64,000 nt of DNA from Zerene cesonia (Eukaryota; Arthropoda; Insecta; Lepidoptera; Pieridae): NCBI RefSeq assembly GCF_012273895.1, contig NC_052114.1, forward strand, positions 2,976,001 to 3,040,000, in the 5' to 3' direction. The notes below the pieces were generated by a model that had not been told where the DNA came from, did no database searches, and saw nothing but the letters and a program-made list of their open reading frames with translations. The position numbers were made by a program, and so were the translations under genes. This document shows positions 1-11,900 of the stretch, piece by piece. Numbering within the stretch: the first letter of the stretch is position 1; every line of letters begins with the position of its first letter.

Positions 1-1121
1 TACTCTAATTTTAATCACACAACGCTGGCTCTAAATGTTTACATTATTTTGAAATTACAAGAGCGTTTTATTCGTTCATTAAATGTGAAATATAGACGAT
101 CACAAAGAGGTGCATTACATTTACTAAAATGATATCAGGGGCACATTTAACAGGCATTTACATAATACAATAAGGAATTAATATTGTGGTATAATGTATT
201 GTAGGTAGTATGAAATAATTAATCAATAAAGCAGTTCATTACGTTACAAAAACTATTGGAAATATTGTTATATATTGGCTGGTTACTGAAGAAATATCAG
301 TACACAGTTTTCCTTCTACGAATGATATTAATACAGTTTGGTTTTTCCAGATAAAACATTAACACGAATACGAAATTGTAATTTCTGCGTTTATCGTATA
401 TTAAAATTATAGTTGTAAGTTGTAATTATATGTTTTAACATTTTTATATTCAAACGAGTAATTATTTGAATTTGAGGTGTAATTAAAATTGGCGCAACTG
501 ATTAGAGTGGCTCAAAAAGCCAGCATTATCTTTTGATTGTATCATTATATTATTGCCAACTATGATATATCCTGTTACGCTAAATTTTTAGTCTCACATA
601 GTTCCAAAGATTAGTGCATTCATTTTATAATACATATTGTCTATAAATATACAAATCTACAAATACACTAGAGATAGAAATATTCCTTCACTATCTTATA
701 TTCTGTCATACATATCGATACGTTTATCGTGTTCAATATTTTCCTTTCGCATAAAGGCACAATATAGACAAAAAATAATCTGCCGTACTAACAGTAACAT
801 AATAATCTCGAAGTTAGATCGTGCGAATTCAATCGAGGCCAAGAATTTCACACACACAGCTAAATATTTCACGGCAGGCAGTTTAGCGTTGTTCTTTAGG
901 TCTTCTCTAGCATTTTATAGTGATCAAATAAGATTCAGTTTAAGGTTTTGAGTATATGTATAGGTAATGTAAAATGAAATTGTATACCAAAGTTAGTATA
1001 AGCGACGTCATCAGAAAGAACTGAAATTCTGAATTCATATTGTTTTATTGTATACAGATATTCATTTGTTTTATTTTGTTGTGTAACAAAAATTCGAGAC
1101 GGTTATTGGCATTTACGTTTT
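1..1121. other. AT-rich non-coding DNA
   Basis: No gene, RNA or repeat family is recognisable here. A 104-codon open frame at 637-951 has no splice or domain features, is rich in Ile, Ser, Tyr and Phe as random AT-rich DNA would give, and is treated as chance. Confidence 0.6.
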
Positions 1122-1316
1122 CTTTTTTTTACGTCATAGCAGGCAACTGGTGGTTCATCTGATGGTAAGCGATCACCACCGCCCATGAACATATGCAGAG
1201 GTAGTGCCTCTGCGAATGCGCTGCCTGCTTTTATAGGGTAAGGGATAGGGAAAGGATTGACGACGGGAAAGAAGGAATGGGCTGGGAAGGGTGAGGAAAA
1301 GGAAACGGGCCTCCGG
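1122..1316 (-). repeat. Repeat A retroposon copy 1, 5'-truncated
   Basis: Read on the minus strand, this ends in an A-rich tail (the T run at 1122-1130). It contains the family core: complement of CATGGGCGGTGGTGATCGC, then TTACCATC and a CCAGTTGCC-like end. The far part, at about 1300-1316, matches the pyrimidine-rich CCTTTTCCTCACCCTTCCCA section. It lacks the roughly 100-bp 5' part seen at 11034 and 30211, so it is 5'-truncated, as target-primed reverse transcription produces. A possible short target duplication (GCATT) is too short to rely on. Similar sequence is very common in Lepidoptera (from memory). Whether it is a SINE or a LINE 3' end is not decided here. Confidence 0.8.
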
Positions 1317-4210
1317 GCATTGAATTTATGTGTTGCTATAGAAAAGATTAGTACTTTGATATTCTGTAGTTTACTTCATTCAAAATAAAAACAAGCGCTA
1401 ATAGTAACTAATTATTATTATAGTACTAATAAGTAAAAGAATCTTGTTTATTTTTAATAATAAAACACACGCTTTGACACGTAGCATGAGGCTCCTGTCA
1501 TGCATTTACTTGATATTTATAAGGAATCAAAATTTATGTAACTACTCGGGGGTTCAAGTACCCTATTACATCAAACATAAGACGATGTTTAATATTTTTT
1601 TTAAGAATTATCGAACCTATCTGGCTTAAAAGCATTCCAAACTAAATTGAAAAGAGACGAAAAAAACACACAGTAAAAGATCAACGAACTGACACAATTC
1701 CAGCCGCATCAAACATTAGATCAAAATAAACTATTCCAACTTGATTTATATTCAAAAAACCATTTGATATAGTCATTGTGGTCGTATTATATGCAATAAG
1801 CGGCAATGAACCGGTAATTACAGCACAATGCGTGCACCATTTGAGCGCCCCTTGCAGTCGACATGAATAAAAATGAGTTGTGCGATGAATGACGGATGCT
1901 GTCGAGATGTTAACGATCCCACATCACTATAATGTTTAACTAGAACACTATAAGATGGGATCCTTTGTGTGATGAAGTGTATGCTATCCAAAGAATGTGG
2001 AATGGGATATAAAATATAAGGCAATATATTCGATTATAAAACCCGCGTTATTTAACATATTATTGCTGTGACCCTGTCAAAATCTACGCTGTTTTATTTC
2101 AAATTATCACTTACTTAAATAGTTTCAAAATTGTATGAGCGATTTTTACGCGAAAGTTTTATAATTTCCCGCTCAATTTAAATAAAATTTATTATTTCTA
2201 ATGCTACTAGAATTTGAAGAAAAGAGGTAACACAAATATGAAGGCATTAAACATTTATATTCTTTTAAATGCTGCCCTAAATACGACCGTTTGAAGGAGT
2301 GAAATAAAATGGGACACTTCCAGATTTGGAACGACAAATGCCAGTATGCAATTCATCTTCAGAATATAAATTTATATGACGGATAGCAGATTAAATAGAC
2401 CTAAGAATCAGTTAAACAGAGTCTATCCAACACAAAACTGCACTATAATGTAATTTTCTACGCCGTCGCCTTCTTTAACAAGATAAATATATTACTCCAA
2501 TTCAATTCCCTTAACCAAGCTACTGTTGGGTTGTTATTTCTAATTATCAGTAACTACGTCATTTTGTTAAAGGTGATGATTGGACGAGAATTTATATAGC
2601 TATAAATATTACTTACGATTAACTACGATTTATAAAGCTTGGTACCGGAGTAAAAGAATTTAAGATACTTATATGTCATACCAAATTTTCATGTAAATTC
2701 TTATGCTAAAATTTTGTAATTTGATTGCATATTTACGATACGAAAGATGGCAAAAACTGTGTTATAACGGTGTTATAACTTAGGATGCTGATCGAAAATC
2801 GTGTCCCGATTGTGGTAATAAACGAGTTCCATAAAACGTCGTTATTTGCGAAAAACTAATATAATATGCCAAGAGTTTCACTTTTGAAATACAATTCGTC
2901 TAAATACGACCTACAAAACACACTGCTTTGAAATTCCTACAATAAATAAACGGTAATTCAATGTTTTTTTCCGATTATCAATTTTTATATTAGAAATAGT
3001 CACTTTAATTCTTATGTAATTCAAACCCAGCTGTTATATTATACATTGATTGAGGCTTAAAACAATTATTAAAAAGCGCAAGCATCATGGTAACTTCATT
3101 GTTTTCAAAGTGGCTCAGAATTTAATCCAACCTTTTGCCACGCCCTACAAAAAACCTGAAGTTAAACTTGAATTAGATTTTTAGATAGTGCAATAATGGT
3201 GTTTATAAACGCGACGCTGAATAAGCGGCTAAATGAAACGGTCTCCTTGTATAACGGTTGAACACACAAGGAACGTTGTACTCAAATTAAACGGGTATAC
3301 TTAATTACTTAATTTCGATTAAGAGACGCCGCCCGTTGATTTATTAAATCATTTTTAGTACTGCGCGGTATGGCGTTGTTTAAGGTTTAATAATCATTTT
3401 AAACGGTATTAATTATTGCAGGTACGTTAACAAATTGACCTGTGATTTTTAAATGAATTTCTGTTTGCTTTTACGTACATTAGGTTATACTTTACCTAAT
3501 GATTTGTGTATAGGCCGCCTGCCATAATCATCAATCAATCTTGCTTAACTATATCGTTATTAAAATATCCATTGTAATTATTTATCAGGACTAACTTATT
3601 AATAGTAGGTGTAAAATTAGAAATTTGATTTATTTTTTGACTTTGGAAAGCTAGCAAATGTTTTTACGACAAAATTATCGTTTGCATACAAACAATTATA
3701 CATAAGTTATGTTGGTACTTGTAACTGTTTACCGAAACAGTGTAGCCAAACTTAACAAAAAATTTTTGTAAGCAATAAATGTCGTCTGTAAATGTCAACA
3801 GCTCATAATAAATTGCTCGCACTCAAAGAAATTAAACGTAGGAATTGGAACTGTACAACTAAAATAACCAGTGAAAGAATTGCTTCAACGTATTAATACT
3901 CTTTGAAACGTTAAGATTGTACACGATTGATACACGTTCGTACAAGTTTGAAGTATTTGTCTTTTGAAGCCCAATTTCGGTAAAGACCACCCAGCTTATA
4001 TTGTAAAGGTTAGCTGTACTCTATCCTTGTTACACGTTTATAAGACAATCTCTCTGCCACTATTGTGACTAGCTGGGCTCGATCTCTACTTTGAAATGGT
4101 GTGTAAGACATTGTATCTATATGTTCATATAAATGACTTATATATCTATTCATTCGATCCCTTTGTCATTTCATTGACGTCTATTCTAACTCAGTGGTCG
4201 AATTGTGATC
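1317..4210. other. AT-rich non-coding DNA
   Basis: No convincing exon, tRNA or repeat-family match was seen. Short open frames at 1444-1629 and 1818-2024 lack coding character. Confidence 0.5.
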
Positions 4211-4399
4211 ATTTTTATTTGTCACCATCGATAGCTGAGCTGGTGGTACGCGTGATGATAAGCGGCCAGGGCGGCAGTGTCTTTGTGAATACGCTCACTG
4301 TTTTTAAGGGACAAAGGATATTCTTTTCCTTGTCCTTTGGATTGACGACTCGAAGAAGGAATGGACTGGGAAGGGTGAGGAAAAGGAAAGGGGCCTCCG
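4211..4399 (-). repeat. Repeat A copy 2, diverged and truncated
   Basis: This is the same family as 1122-1316 and in the same orientation. It keeps the GCTGGTGGT...GATGATAAGCG segment and the GGACTGGGAAGGGTGAGGAA segment near 4363-4385, but has many substitutions. The open frames on both strands here (4096-4416 and 4222-4413) arise from its purine/pyrimidine-skewed sequence and are not genes. Confidence 0.75.
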
Positions 4400-5210
4400 C
4401 TCAATCTGCTCATTAAAACTCTACGACACTCACAAGCGTTCCATTGTACGTGTGATTGAAATATATAATACTAAGCGTTAAAATATTTATTAAAAAAATT
4501 TAATACTAAACATTTATATATCGTGATATGTGCAGAGTGCAGTGATAGGACAATCCTTTAGGAATTAATGAAATATTAGTATAACTTTTGAAAGTTGTGA
4601 AATATAAGCGCATTAAAATACTCTTCTTTGTATATTATCAATATTTACAAGCAAAAGTATATAATACCCGATAGGGTTTAAGTGTGTAAAGTATTCATAA
4701 GTAAGTTTTGTATGCAAATTACATTCGTTATTGAAGGAAAACAATGAGAATCGTCATTAACCGTCGAGTCGATACGATATCCGCAGGAAGCTATGCATTG
4801 TTTACTAATTATTCATGTCGGTGAACGAGTGAAGGAAAAATTGCGTTTTAATTTTATAGCAGTTGTAATCGTTGGCATGGTAACCAAATTAGTAAATGAT
4901 CTAATAATTATAGTTGAGAAGCGAGTCTTTGGTAATGATAAATCTTAGAATTATTGTCGTCATGTGACTACATTTGTCCGTATGTTAAATTTTATATTTA
5001 TAAAGTAATAATTGTCTAAAATGTATTAAATAATTGAATGAAGATTCTATTGAATACACTTCTGATGCAAACCTAATACCTTCAATATTGATGAAATTAT
5101 ATTACTTGGTTGTGCTACCTATTGATAGCTTTGAAATCCTCTTTTTTGAACTCGGTTATTTACATGGAGTTGTGATTAGCTTTTAGTATTTACCTTCTAA
5201 TTCAGTAGTA
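4400..5210. other. AT-rich non-coding DNA
   Basis: Nothing is recognisable in this stretch beyond low-complexity AT sequence. Confidence 0.5.
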
Positions 5211-5418
5211 TTTTTTATGTCACAGTCGGCAATGCAGCTGGTTGGACGCCTGATGGTAAGCGCTACCACCGCCCATGAACATTTGGAGAGCCATAAGGAC
5301 CATGGCAGACCTTACGCCTCTACAAATGTATTGCCGGCTTTAAATTGGGAAGGGTTTAAGAAAGGATTGGCGAGAGGAATAAAGGAAAGGACTAGTATGG
5401 GTAAGGAAAAGGATATGG
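5211..5418 (-). repeat. Repeat A copy 3
   Basis: A tail T run at 5211-5217 is followed by the core (GGACGCCTGATGGTAAGCGC, ACCACCGCCCATGAACATTT). A variant middle, around CATAAGGACCATGGCAGACC, is shared with the copy at 30211-30536. These two therefore belong to one subfamily, distinct from the copies at 1122 and 11034. The 68-codon frame at 5217-5423 is a by-product of the repeat. Confidence 0.8.
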
Positions 5419-7059
5419 TATAAACTAGCTGACAGTTATATTTCTCTAGCCATAAAGTCCTCTTAGTCTAACATACTAAGCTATACATAATTCTTCAATG
5501 TGTCTATTAAAAACGTTTCTGCACTATCTTTTGGCTCGTAATATCTTATTTGTTTAAAAACAGCACTCACTGAAAACAAGATAGTGCACGCAATAGCTAA
5601 ACCAGGCAATAAATATAAATGTTTGTCAGGATAGTACATTATTGCTTACTTTATTTGTCGGGGCGCAAAATGGACGGAGTTATTTCGCAGAACCGCTGAG
5701 ATTATATTTTATCGCAAGGTAGACATTTGCGTAGGCGAAGCCACGGGCGAAAACAAGTTTCGTATTCCTACAAAATTGCGTCTATTTCTAGGTGGAATTC
5801 TGATAACTCATGGCCGGTGTGTGTGCTGTGGTATATGTTAATCCCTTAGAAATATGATTAAGTCGAAACCATGAACAAAATTATAGATAACGGTTATCGT
5901 ACAAGTGACACATTATTTTTTTCGATTTTGTGATTTACAATACATTTATAGGTACCACTCCATATTCTATAATGGGAAACAATCACAAAAATTTCTTATC
6001 AAACATAAAACGTCACGTCAATTGCTTGAAAACTGAGGGAGGAACAAAACAAAGAAATGCAGTCGAATTGAGAACCTCCGTAGTTTTTGGAAACGTTGGT
6101 TATGAAAATATGAAATAATTTTACAAAGTAGTGATATAATTTTATCTTCGGATTAAATGCATGAAAGAGGTCATAGATACAATTTCAATGGACATAGACT
6201 TTCAGAATAATTTACTCGTATTTTTTGTGTGACGTAATATTCATGGTGGCGTTACGTCAAACTGAAATTTCATTAAAAATTTCATGAGAAAAATTAAAAA
6301 TTTTCTATTACAAATCTTAGATACTCTTGTATTTTATTATTATAAAAGTTATTCGTAGTATTTTGAACAATCGCGCTGCAGTTTACAAGGAATTTAGAAT
6401 GACTATGGGACGCGACTTGCACAAGAAGGAATTCAAATCGTCTCTCTTGAAACTTAAAATTGTTTCCCTTGACGCTGTTCATAAAATGCGGTAGTTTCAA
6501 ATGTAATAAACATATTTAAAGCTGTTATTAAAACATGTATTCGCACCAAACGTGTGCTATACTATATCTTGACCTGACCTCGCGTTATGTAATACTAACT
6601 ACGGTACTTTACGAAGCGATATCTACATAGGTTGGACGGTGGCCAATGCAAAGAGCAAATTAAAATATTTGGAACAAAACATGGCTAATATTTATGGTAC
6701 AAAAAGAGTGTCAGGTTGATTTCTATGATATGCAATGTCATCGTGTTCGCAAAATGGCTGCTTCATTTATATGAATAAAAAAGTAGACACTTATAAAAAT
6801 GGAAGTTGTCGAAAATAGCTGAAGGTCTATTAAGATGTCACTTTAATGGGGTACGAATTTATTAAACATTTATTCTTTATTTCGATACAAAAATTCTTCC
6901 ATTAATTTCGTACAACAATAGCTTTATGGATGTCGTATGAGGCAAAAATTGGATGCCATAAGTATTATAAGAAGGTTAGGCAGCAAGTATTTTACATTAA
7001 AAATCCGTTCTATTAAAATATACTTACATATTTATATGTCCTATCTATATTATTCACGA
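5419..7059. other. Non-coding DNA with a small Helitron-end relic
   Basis: It is mostly unannotatable. At 5712-5755, GCGTAGGCGAAGCCACGGGC resembles the GC-rich 3' end of lepidopteran Helitron-like elements, but the CTAG terminus is lost. The frames at 5930-6118 and 6294-6500 show no coding signs. Confidence 0.45.
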
Positions 7060-7209
7060 CTAGCTGTTCGACCCAGTTTCGCCCGTGATATATATATATA
7101 TATACACATATATATAGCCTATGTCACTCAGTGTAATTGCAACTTTCTAAAGGTGAAAGAATTTTCTAAATCGGTCCAGCCGTTCACGCGTCATGGCGTG
7201 ATATATAGC
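7060..7209 (-). mobile_element. Helitron-like relic, family B
   Basis: Read on the minus strand, the element ends ...CGAACAGCTAG at 7060. It carries GAAACTGGGTCGAACAG, then a TGACATAGGC segment and a GTGCAACTTTC-like segment (diverged). The same family is present at 19130-19292, and as fragments at 19805-19880 and 46064-46092. An internal TATATA run at 7088-7102 has expanded. The 5' end is not clear. Confidence 0.6.
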
Positions 7210-8025
7210 GATTAATTTTTAAATATGCAGATGGGAAATATACCATATAACCAAGACAATAATTGTTTTTTTGTATGACTCGCTACAAAATAACAAAAAA
7301 TTCCGTCAAATTCCATTACCTCCGTCCGCACGCCCACTACCCTAAGCCATCCCTTATCAATCACGCCAAGTAAACGACGTTACATGTTTAATTCCCGACT
7401 TAACAAACTTTCGCATAATAACAGTGTCAATATAGCACGTAACAAGTGAGCAGACAAAATTAATGCCATGCTCAGGCAACTTGGCTAATAACTCATGAAA
7501 AGCCTTTCGGAGACTGCTTTTATATCGCACGACTTGTTGTGTCGTGTCGTGTTGTTTGATTGATGTAAGTTATCGTCAATACCCATACTTTTTCACTTCG
7601 TGATGCCATCATTTGATAAATATATGAAGAAGTATTATCAAGTAGAGAACATTCTGTTCATCTTTTATTTGAAAAACTCCATCAAATTCTCATTGTAGTT
7701 TTAAAGATTTGAACATAAACAGGGACAACTTAAGAGTTTTCGTCGTATGTACCATTTGTTTTCGGTTTCTATTCATCCGATATCGTGCCTGAATCGTCTG
7801 ACGTAAAAAGATCAAACTCGCCCGAGGATTCATTTGTTTAAATCAAGATCCAACATTTTGTAACGTTTATTTAAGGTAAACATTTTAATTAAATAATTTA
7901 TTTTCACGTAAAATTAAAATATTCCTGAAGTTTACATAAATATGGGTCGTATAGAGGCTGTTTTTAGGGCTATAGAATGTAGTTAAAAGTTAAATGTTTA
8001 ATGTAATAATAATATATATTATATA
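7210..8025. other. Non-coding DNA
   Basis: There is no gene. A short GTGTC-type tandem (GTTGTGTCGTGTCGTGTTG) lies at about 7535-7555, just downstream of a TATA-like TTTTATATCG. No transcript structure follows it, so it is not called a promoter. Confidence 0.4.
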
Positions 8026-8240
8026 CTAGCAAACTTGGCGAACTTCGTTTCGCTACCAGATGGCTGTATGTGAAAAATGAATTTCCCGTTTTTCTGTTGA
8101 AATTTTCCCTGAATTTTCTTTGCTATAAACCTCACGGAGGCCGAGACCTTTCCAACGAATGCAAAACCGTGGAAATCGGTTCGTGCGTTTTGGAGTTATA
8201 GCGTCAGGAAGGAAAACCCGACTTATTTTTATATAGTAGA
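8026..8240 (-). mobile_element. Helitron-like element, family C, intact ends
   Basis: On the minus strand the element starts TCTACTATATAAAAATAAGT at 8240, preceded by A. It ends GTTTGCTAG at 8026, followed by T. The TC start, the CTRR end and insertion between A and T are Helitron hallmarks. It is about 215 bp long and has no coding capacity. A second copy in the opposite orientation lies at 27771-27987. The 71-codon frame at 8053-8268 is inside the repeat. Confidence 0.75.
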
Positions 8241-9524
8241 TTATAAAATGAAGAGCGGAATTTGTCATACAAAATGTATAATGAGAAACGAAAAAGTATT
8301 TTAGCTCGCGTTAAAAGGCTAATTGGCCAAAGGTAAAATGAATAACGTACCGTTTGCATTGACGAGGAAATTAGTGAAGATGTTAATGTTTCTGCTTTTG
8401 TTAAATTCCTAAAAAAAATTTACTCCGTGGGATTTCGACCGATGTGCGTGATGCTTTATGTACTTGATAGGAAATTATTGTCCCATTTAGAATCTGGAGT
8501 GGTTTCTGGTGGACTTTCCTTTATATGATTGTACTCCAGGTACGATGGTGATCTTTTTTGCATTATTTTCAACACTAACTGTAGAAATGAATAATTAACG
8601 TTCATACAGATGAAATCTTTGGGCCGAATATTAATCACGTTAAAATCTTCTTTTCTGTCGATTACGTTTCCTGATCTGAACTTCAAAGATAAATTGAACT
8701 TTCGAGAATAACATAATCCAAGATTGTTTTTGCGGAAACAAAACTGAAACAATGGAAAATTTTACTACACGCTGGGGAATGGCTGCGGCGTGATAACGGT
8801 AAGTATACGCAAAGCCAAAGGAAGTTTAGAATGCCGGGGGCCCGTGTCCTTTTCCTTTTCCATTCCACTCCTTTATTCCTATAGTTATTCGTTTTATCCC
8901 CATTATTTTAACAAGCTGGCACCACATTTGACCGCTTCGATAAGGCAAAACCCACGAGCTCGGGTTGTGCTCGGGTTGCCATCAAAAAAACTTATATTGA
9001 CTCCTAAAAGAAATAAAATATGGCCCATGTTGCTTGGCAAAGATGTTGGTTTGTCATCAAACTTTCTTGGTTATTAAATTCAATACAGGTTTGAATGAAA
9101 TTTTGCAATGATAGTTGAGGACCGGGTCAGGCGGTTAAGGGACAGTTCTCTTCCCTTATAATTTAAGTTGAGAAAGTTTTTACCGAAAATTTTGTTCCTT
9201 TTTTTTGAAAATTCCATTCGAATTACAAGCTGTTATATATCAAAACCCAATATCAAGAAGCTATCGATCATGATTCAAGGAGTGGTGCAATTGAATCTGT
9301 CACATTAATAGTAAACGATTGTTACGGGACTCGATAACTGCGGTCCTTTGTAAAGCCCAGTGTGCTACAGTTTTATGTAATAAATATTTTTCTGTAAGCA
9401 ATTCTTTTGTTTTAATGATGATATATAATTTAGGTAACGGTGTAGCTTAGGTATTTCTAGTTAATTTTTATACCAATAACTAACCTCACACTACGGCTAA
9501 TCAAATGGTATACTCTATGTGCTA
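8241..9524. other. Non-coding DNA with a repeat A fragment
   Basis: At about 8838-8890 a pyrimidine-rich stretch (GTGTCCTTTTCCTTTTCCAT, then CCTTTATTCCTATAG) matches the middle of repeat A in plus orientation. The overlapping frames at 8456-8752, 8683-8868 and 8790-9077 derive partly from this fragment and are not called genes. Confidence 0.45.
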
Positions 9525-9596
9525 TTTTTTATGTCATAGCGGGCAACTAAGCTGGTGGTTCGCCTGATGGTTAGCGATCGCCGCCCATGAACATTT
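9525..9596 (-). repeat. Repeat A copy 4, short 3' end
   Basis: A T-run tail is followed by GTCATAGCGGGCAACTAAGC and the GGTTCGCCTGATGG core, then CGCCGCCCATGAACATTT. Only about 72 bp of the 3' end is present, which is a typical strong 5' truncation. Confidence 0.8.
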
Positions 9597-11033
9597 ATCA
9601 TAATTCAGACTACAGTTTCTCTGCTAAAATTTATCCCGACTGATAGCCAATTTTCCATTTAAGAGTCAGGTATACGCACATTGTTATGTATAATAGTGAT
9701 ACAGGATTGTATAGCGATATCACATTTTATATATCGGTAAGGAAATTTTAATAAACTTCCAAATAAAACATTATAATTTCTTGACCATACTAAACAAAGG
9801 ATACAATACGATTCCCGAAATCCACGTTCATGGACAAATTATACAGACCAATATCAGCGATATTATTTCAAGTTATTCCTGTGATTCGGCACTGAATGGA
9901 AATTAATGATGGCCGCCGTTTCCGAACACCTGACTTCTTGTAAGTAGGACGCCATTTTCTTTTTCTTTTTTATTGAGGCAGTTCAAATGGTTTACGCGTT
10001 TAGTCTTTATGTTAGAGCTAAGGCTTGTTCCGTTTCGTTTGTATTAAAAGCAATGGCCGAGGGAAATATAATATCGTAATATTTCTCTACACAATTGTAC
10101 GTGAATGTGGGTATTTGGAAATGCTTTCTAATGTGTATTCCGTTAAACGTGAATGTTTGTAAAGGAATTCATTAATTGAATTGGTCATCGGTTCGTTATG
10201 TAAAAAAGCATTTTGTTTAGTAAATACCTTTAATTTCGTGTATGATTATAAAGCCAATATAGTAAAACGATGGACAATTTCAATGTATATGTAAAATTAA
10301 TTCGCTTTATACCTTTTGCCAAGTAGGTAACTACTTTAGCTGTAATATGAATGTAAATGGGTTAAGGTTAACTGTAATTTGATACTTGACCTTAGCATGC
10401 ATTGCTTTGGAGCTGATATAATATGCATCAAAAATAATTCAATACGTTTTTAATATTTATAACGTAAATTATGTAAATAAAAGTTTCTTAAATATTACTC
10501 TCTTTACACAGAAAAAGACTAGTAGTCGCTTAGTAGTTATATTGTTGTATGCGTACTGTATTTTTGTAAAATGTTATTAAGATATAAGTACATAATACAT
10601 ACAGTTGAAAAACAATATTATTTTTTATAAACGATAGGGAAGCGGTGACTGCGATCACGCCTGGTGGTTAGAGTAGAAATCTAAGATCGTCTACACTTTT
10701 CACGTAGGACTGAGGGGTCCTAAGAGCGATTCCCGGAAAAAGTTTCAGAGGAGACTTATAAAATATTTGACTTAGTGTTAATTCATCTACCTCATAATTT
10801 ATTGAATTACTCTAATTCAATTAGTACCTTATGCATATTATGAACAGTATTATAAGTATTTGATATCCTTTTTCCATTGAAATATCTGCTAAATGTTAAA
10901 AAACTTAAAAACAAAGTAAACCTGAATGTGAATCGGAGAATGTGGTGGGGGAAGAATACTATTAAATGGATAATATTACATAAATATTCTAAAAGGTATA
11001 TGTATTCGCCACTTACATACATAATTTTGTGGG
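9597..11033. other. Non-coding DNA with an unidentified GC-richer patch
   Basis: At about 10640-10745 a GC-richer patch (GACTGCGATCACGCCTGGTG, AGGACTGAGGGGTCCTAAGA) stands out from the background. It may be a SINE or other repeat fragment, but no box pair or tail was found. The rest holds nothing recognisable. Confidence 0.4.
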
Positions 11034-11345
11034 AGTCAAGCACGCTTCGGCACGAATTGGGCCAGCTCGCACCGGGGAAGTACCACACCCCCACAGAAAA
11101 CCGGCGTGAAATAGTGGCATGCCACTGTGTTTCGTACGGTGAGTGGGGGAGCAGGCCCGTTTCCTTTTCCCACCCGTCCCAGTCCATTCCTTCTTTCCAG
11201 TTGTCAATCCTTTCCTTGTCCCTTAACCCCTTAAAAGCGGGCAGCACATTCGCAGAGGCACTACCGAATGTTCATGGGCGGCGGTGATCGCTTACCATCA
11301 GGCGAACCACCACCTCAGTTGCCCGCTATTATATAAAATAAATAA
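11034..11345 (+). repeat. Repeat A copy 5, near full-length
   Basis: This copy carries the 5' part GCACGCTTCGGCACGAATTG, GGCCAGCTCGCACCGGGGAA and CACCCCCACAGAAAACCGGC, then the pyrimidine-rich middle. It ends with CATGGGCGGCGGTGATCGCT, TTACCATCAGGCGAACC and an A-rich tail running into AAAATAAATAATA. At about 310 bp it defines the family with the copy at 30211. Opposed open frames of 136-146 codons cover this stretch but are repeat by-products. Confidence 0.85.
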
Positions 11346-11512
11346 TATAATAATTATATATAGGTACAATACATGTACAAACGTATGTTAGCGCATTAAC
11401 ATTCATGTTGGAATAGCTTTACAACACCTTAATGCTTGCTATTTGGACGTTCCTTTGTGTTAGTCATGTGGAACTCGCTGTATGGTTGTGTGTTACACGA
11501 TTAATCACACTA
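11346..11512. other. Spacer between two mobile elements
   Basis: This is AT-rich DNA with no recognisable feature. Confidence 0.4.
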
Positions 11513-11698
11513 TCACACTAATATTATGCATGTGAAAGTTTGATTGTTTGAATCTTTGTCCGTCAATCACGCTGAAACTACTGAACGGATTTTGATGAAA
11601 TTTGGTACACAGACAGGGTGTGAGCTGAATTGGGAGATAGGATACTTTTTGTCCCGATTAAATGCTCCCATGGGATAAAAGCCGGGACGAGCGTCTAG
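11513..11698 (+). mobile_element. Helitron-like element, family D, intact ends
   Basis: It starts TCACACTAATATTATGCATG after an A and ends GAGCGTCTAG before a T. Internally it has CTGAACGGATTTTGATGAAA and TTTGGTACACAGACAGG, the conserved middle of many lepidopteran non-autonomous Helitrons. It is about 186 bp and non-coding. The same family is at 32097-32299, which shares the GCGTCTAG end. Confidence 0.75.
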
Positions 11699-11732
11699 TA
11701 CTATATATTATGTTATTATTCTATTTATACAG

Positions 11733-11900
11733 TTACAAGCTGTGCCCTGGTTCACCCACGTCGTTCATGATCTTATATGGCCTATAATCTACTTCAATAA
11801 ATGGAATATTCAATACAAACATATTTCTTCAATTAGAACAACCAGTTCCTGAGATAAGTGTCTTCAAACAAGCAAACTTTTCAGCTCTGTATTATTATTG
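11733..11900 (-). mobile_element. Helitron-like relic, family E
   Basis: On the minus strand the conserved parts are CTCAGGAACTGGTTGTTC (near 11855) and, at the 3' side, ACGTGGGTGAACCAGGGCAC. The terminal CTAG is mutated to CTTG. A second copy with the same TTCTGAGATAAGCGCGT-type segment is at 22970-23087. Confidence 0.5.

Noticed and set aside
637..951. 104-codon frame
   Set aside because: AT-driven composition, no splice sites, no recognisable domain.
10807..11287. Opposed open frames of 146 and 136 codons
   Set aside because: They lie on both strands of a near full-length repeat A copy (11034-11345), and the frames come from its GC-rich skewed sequence.
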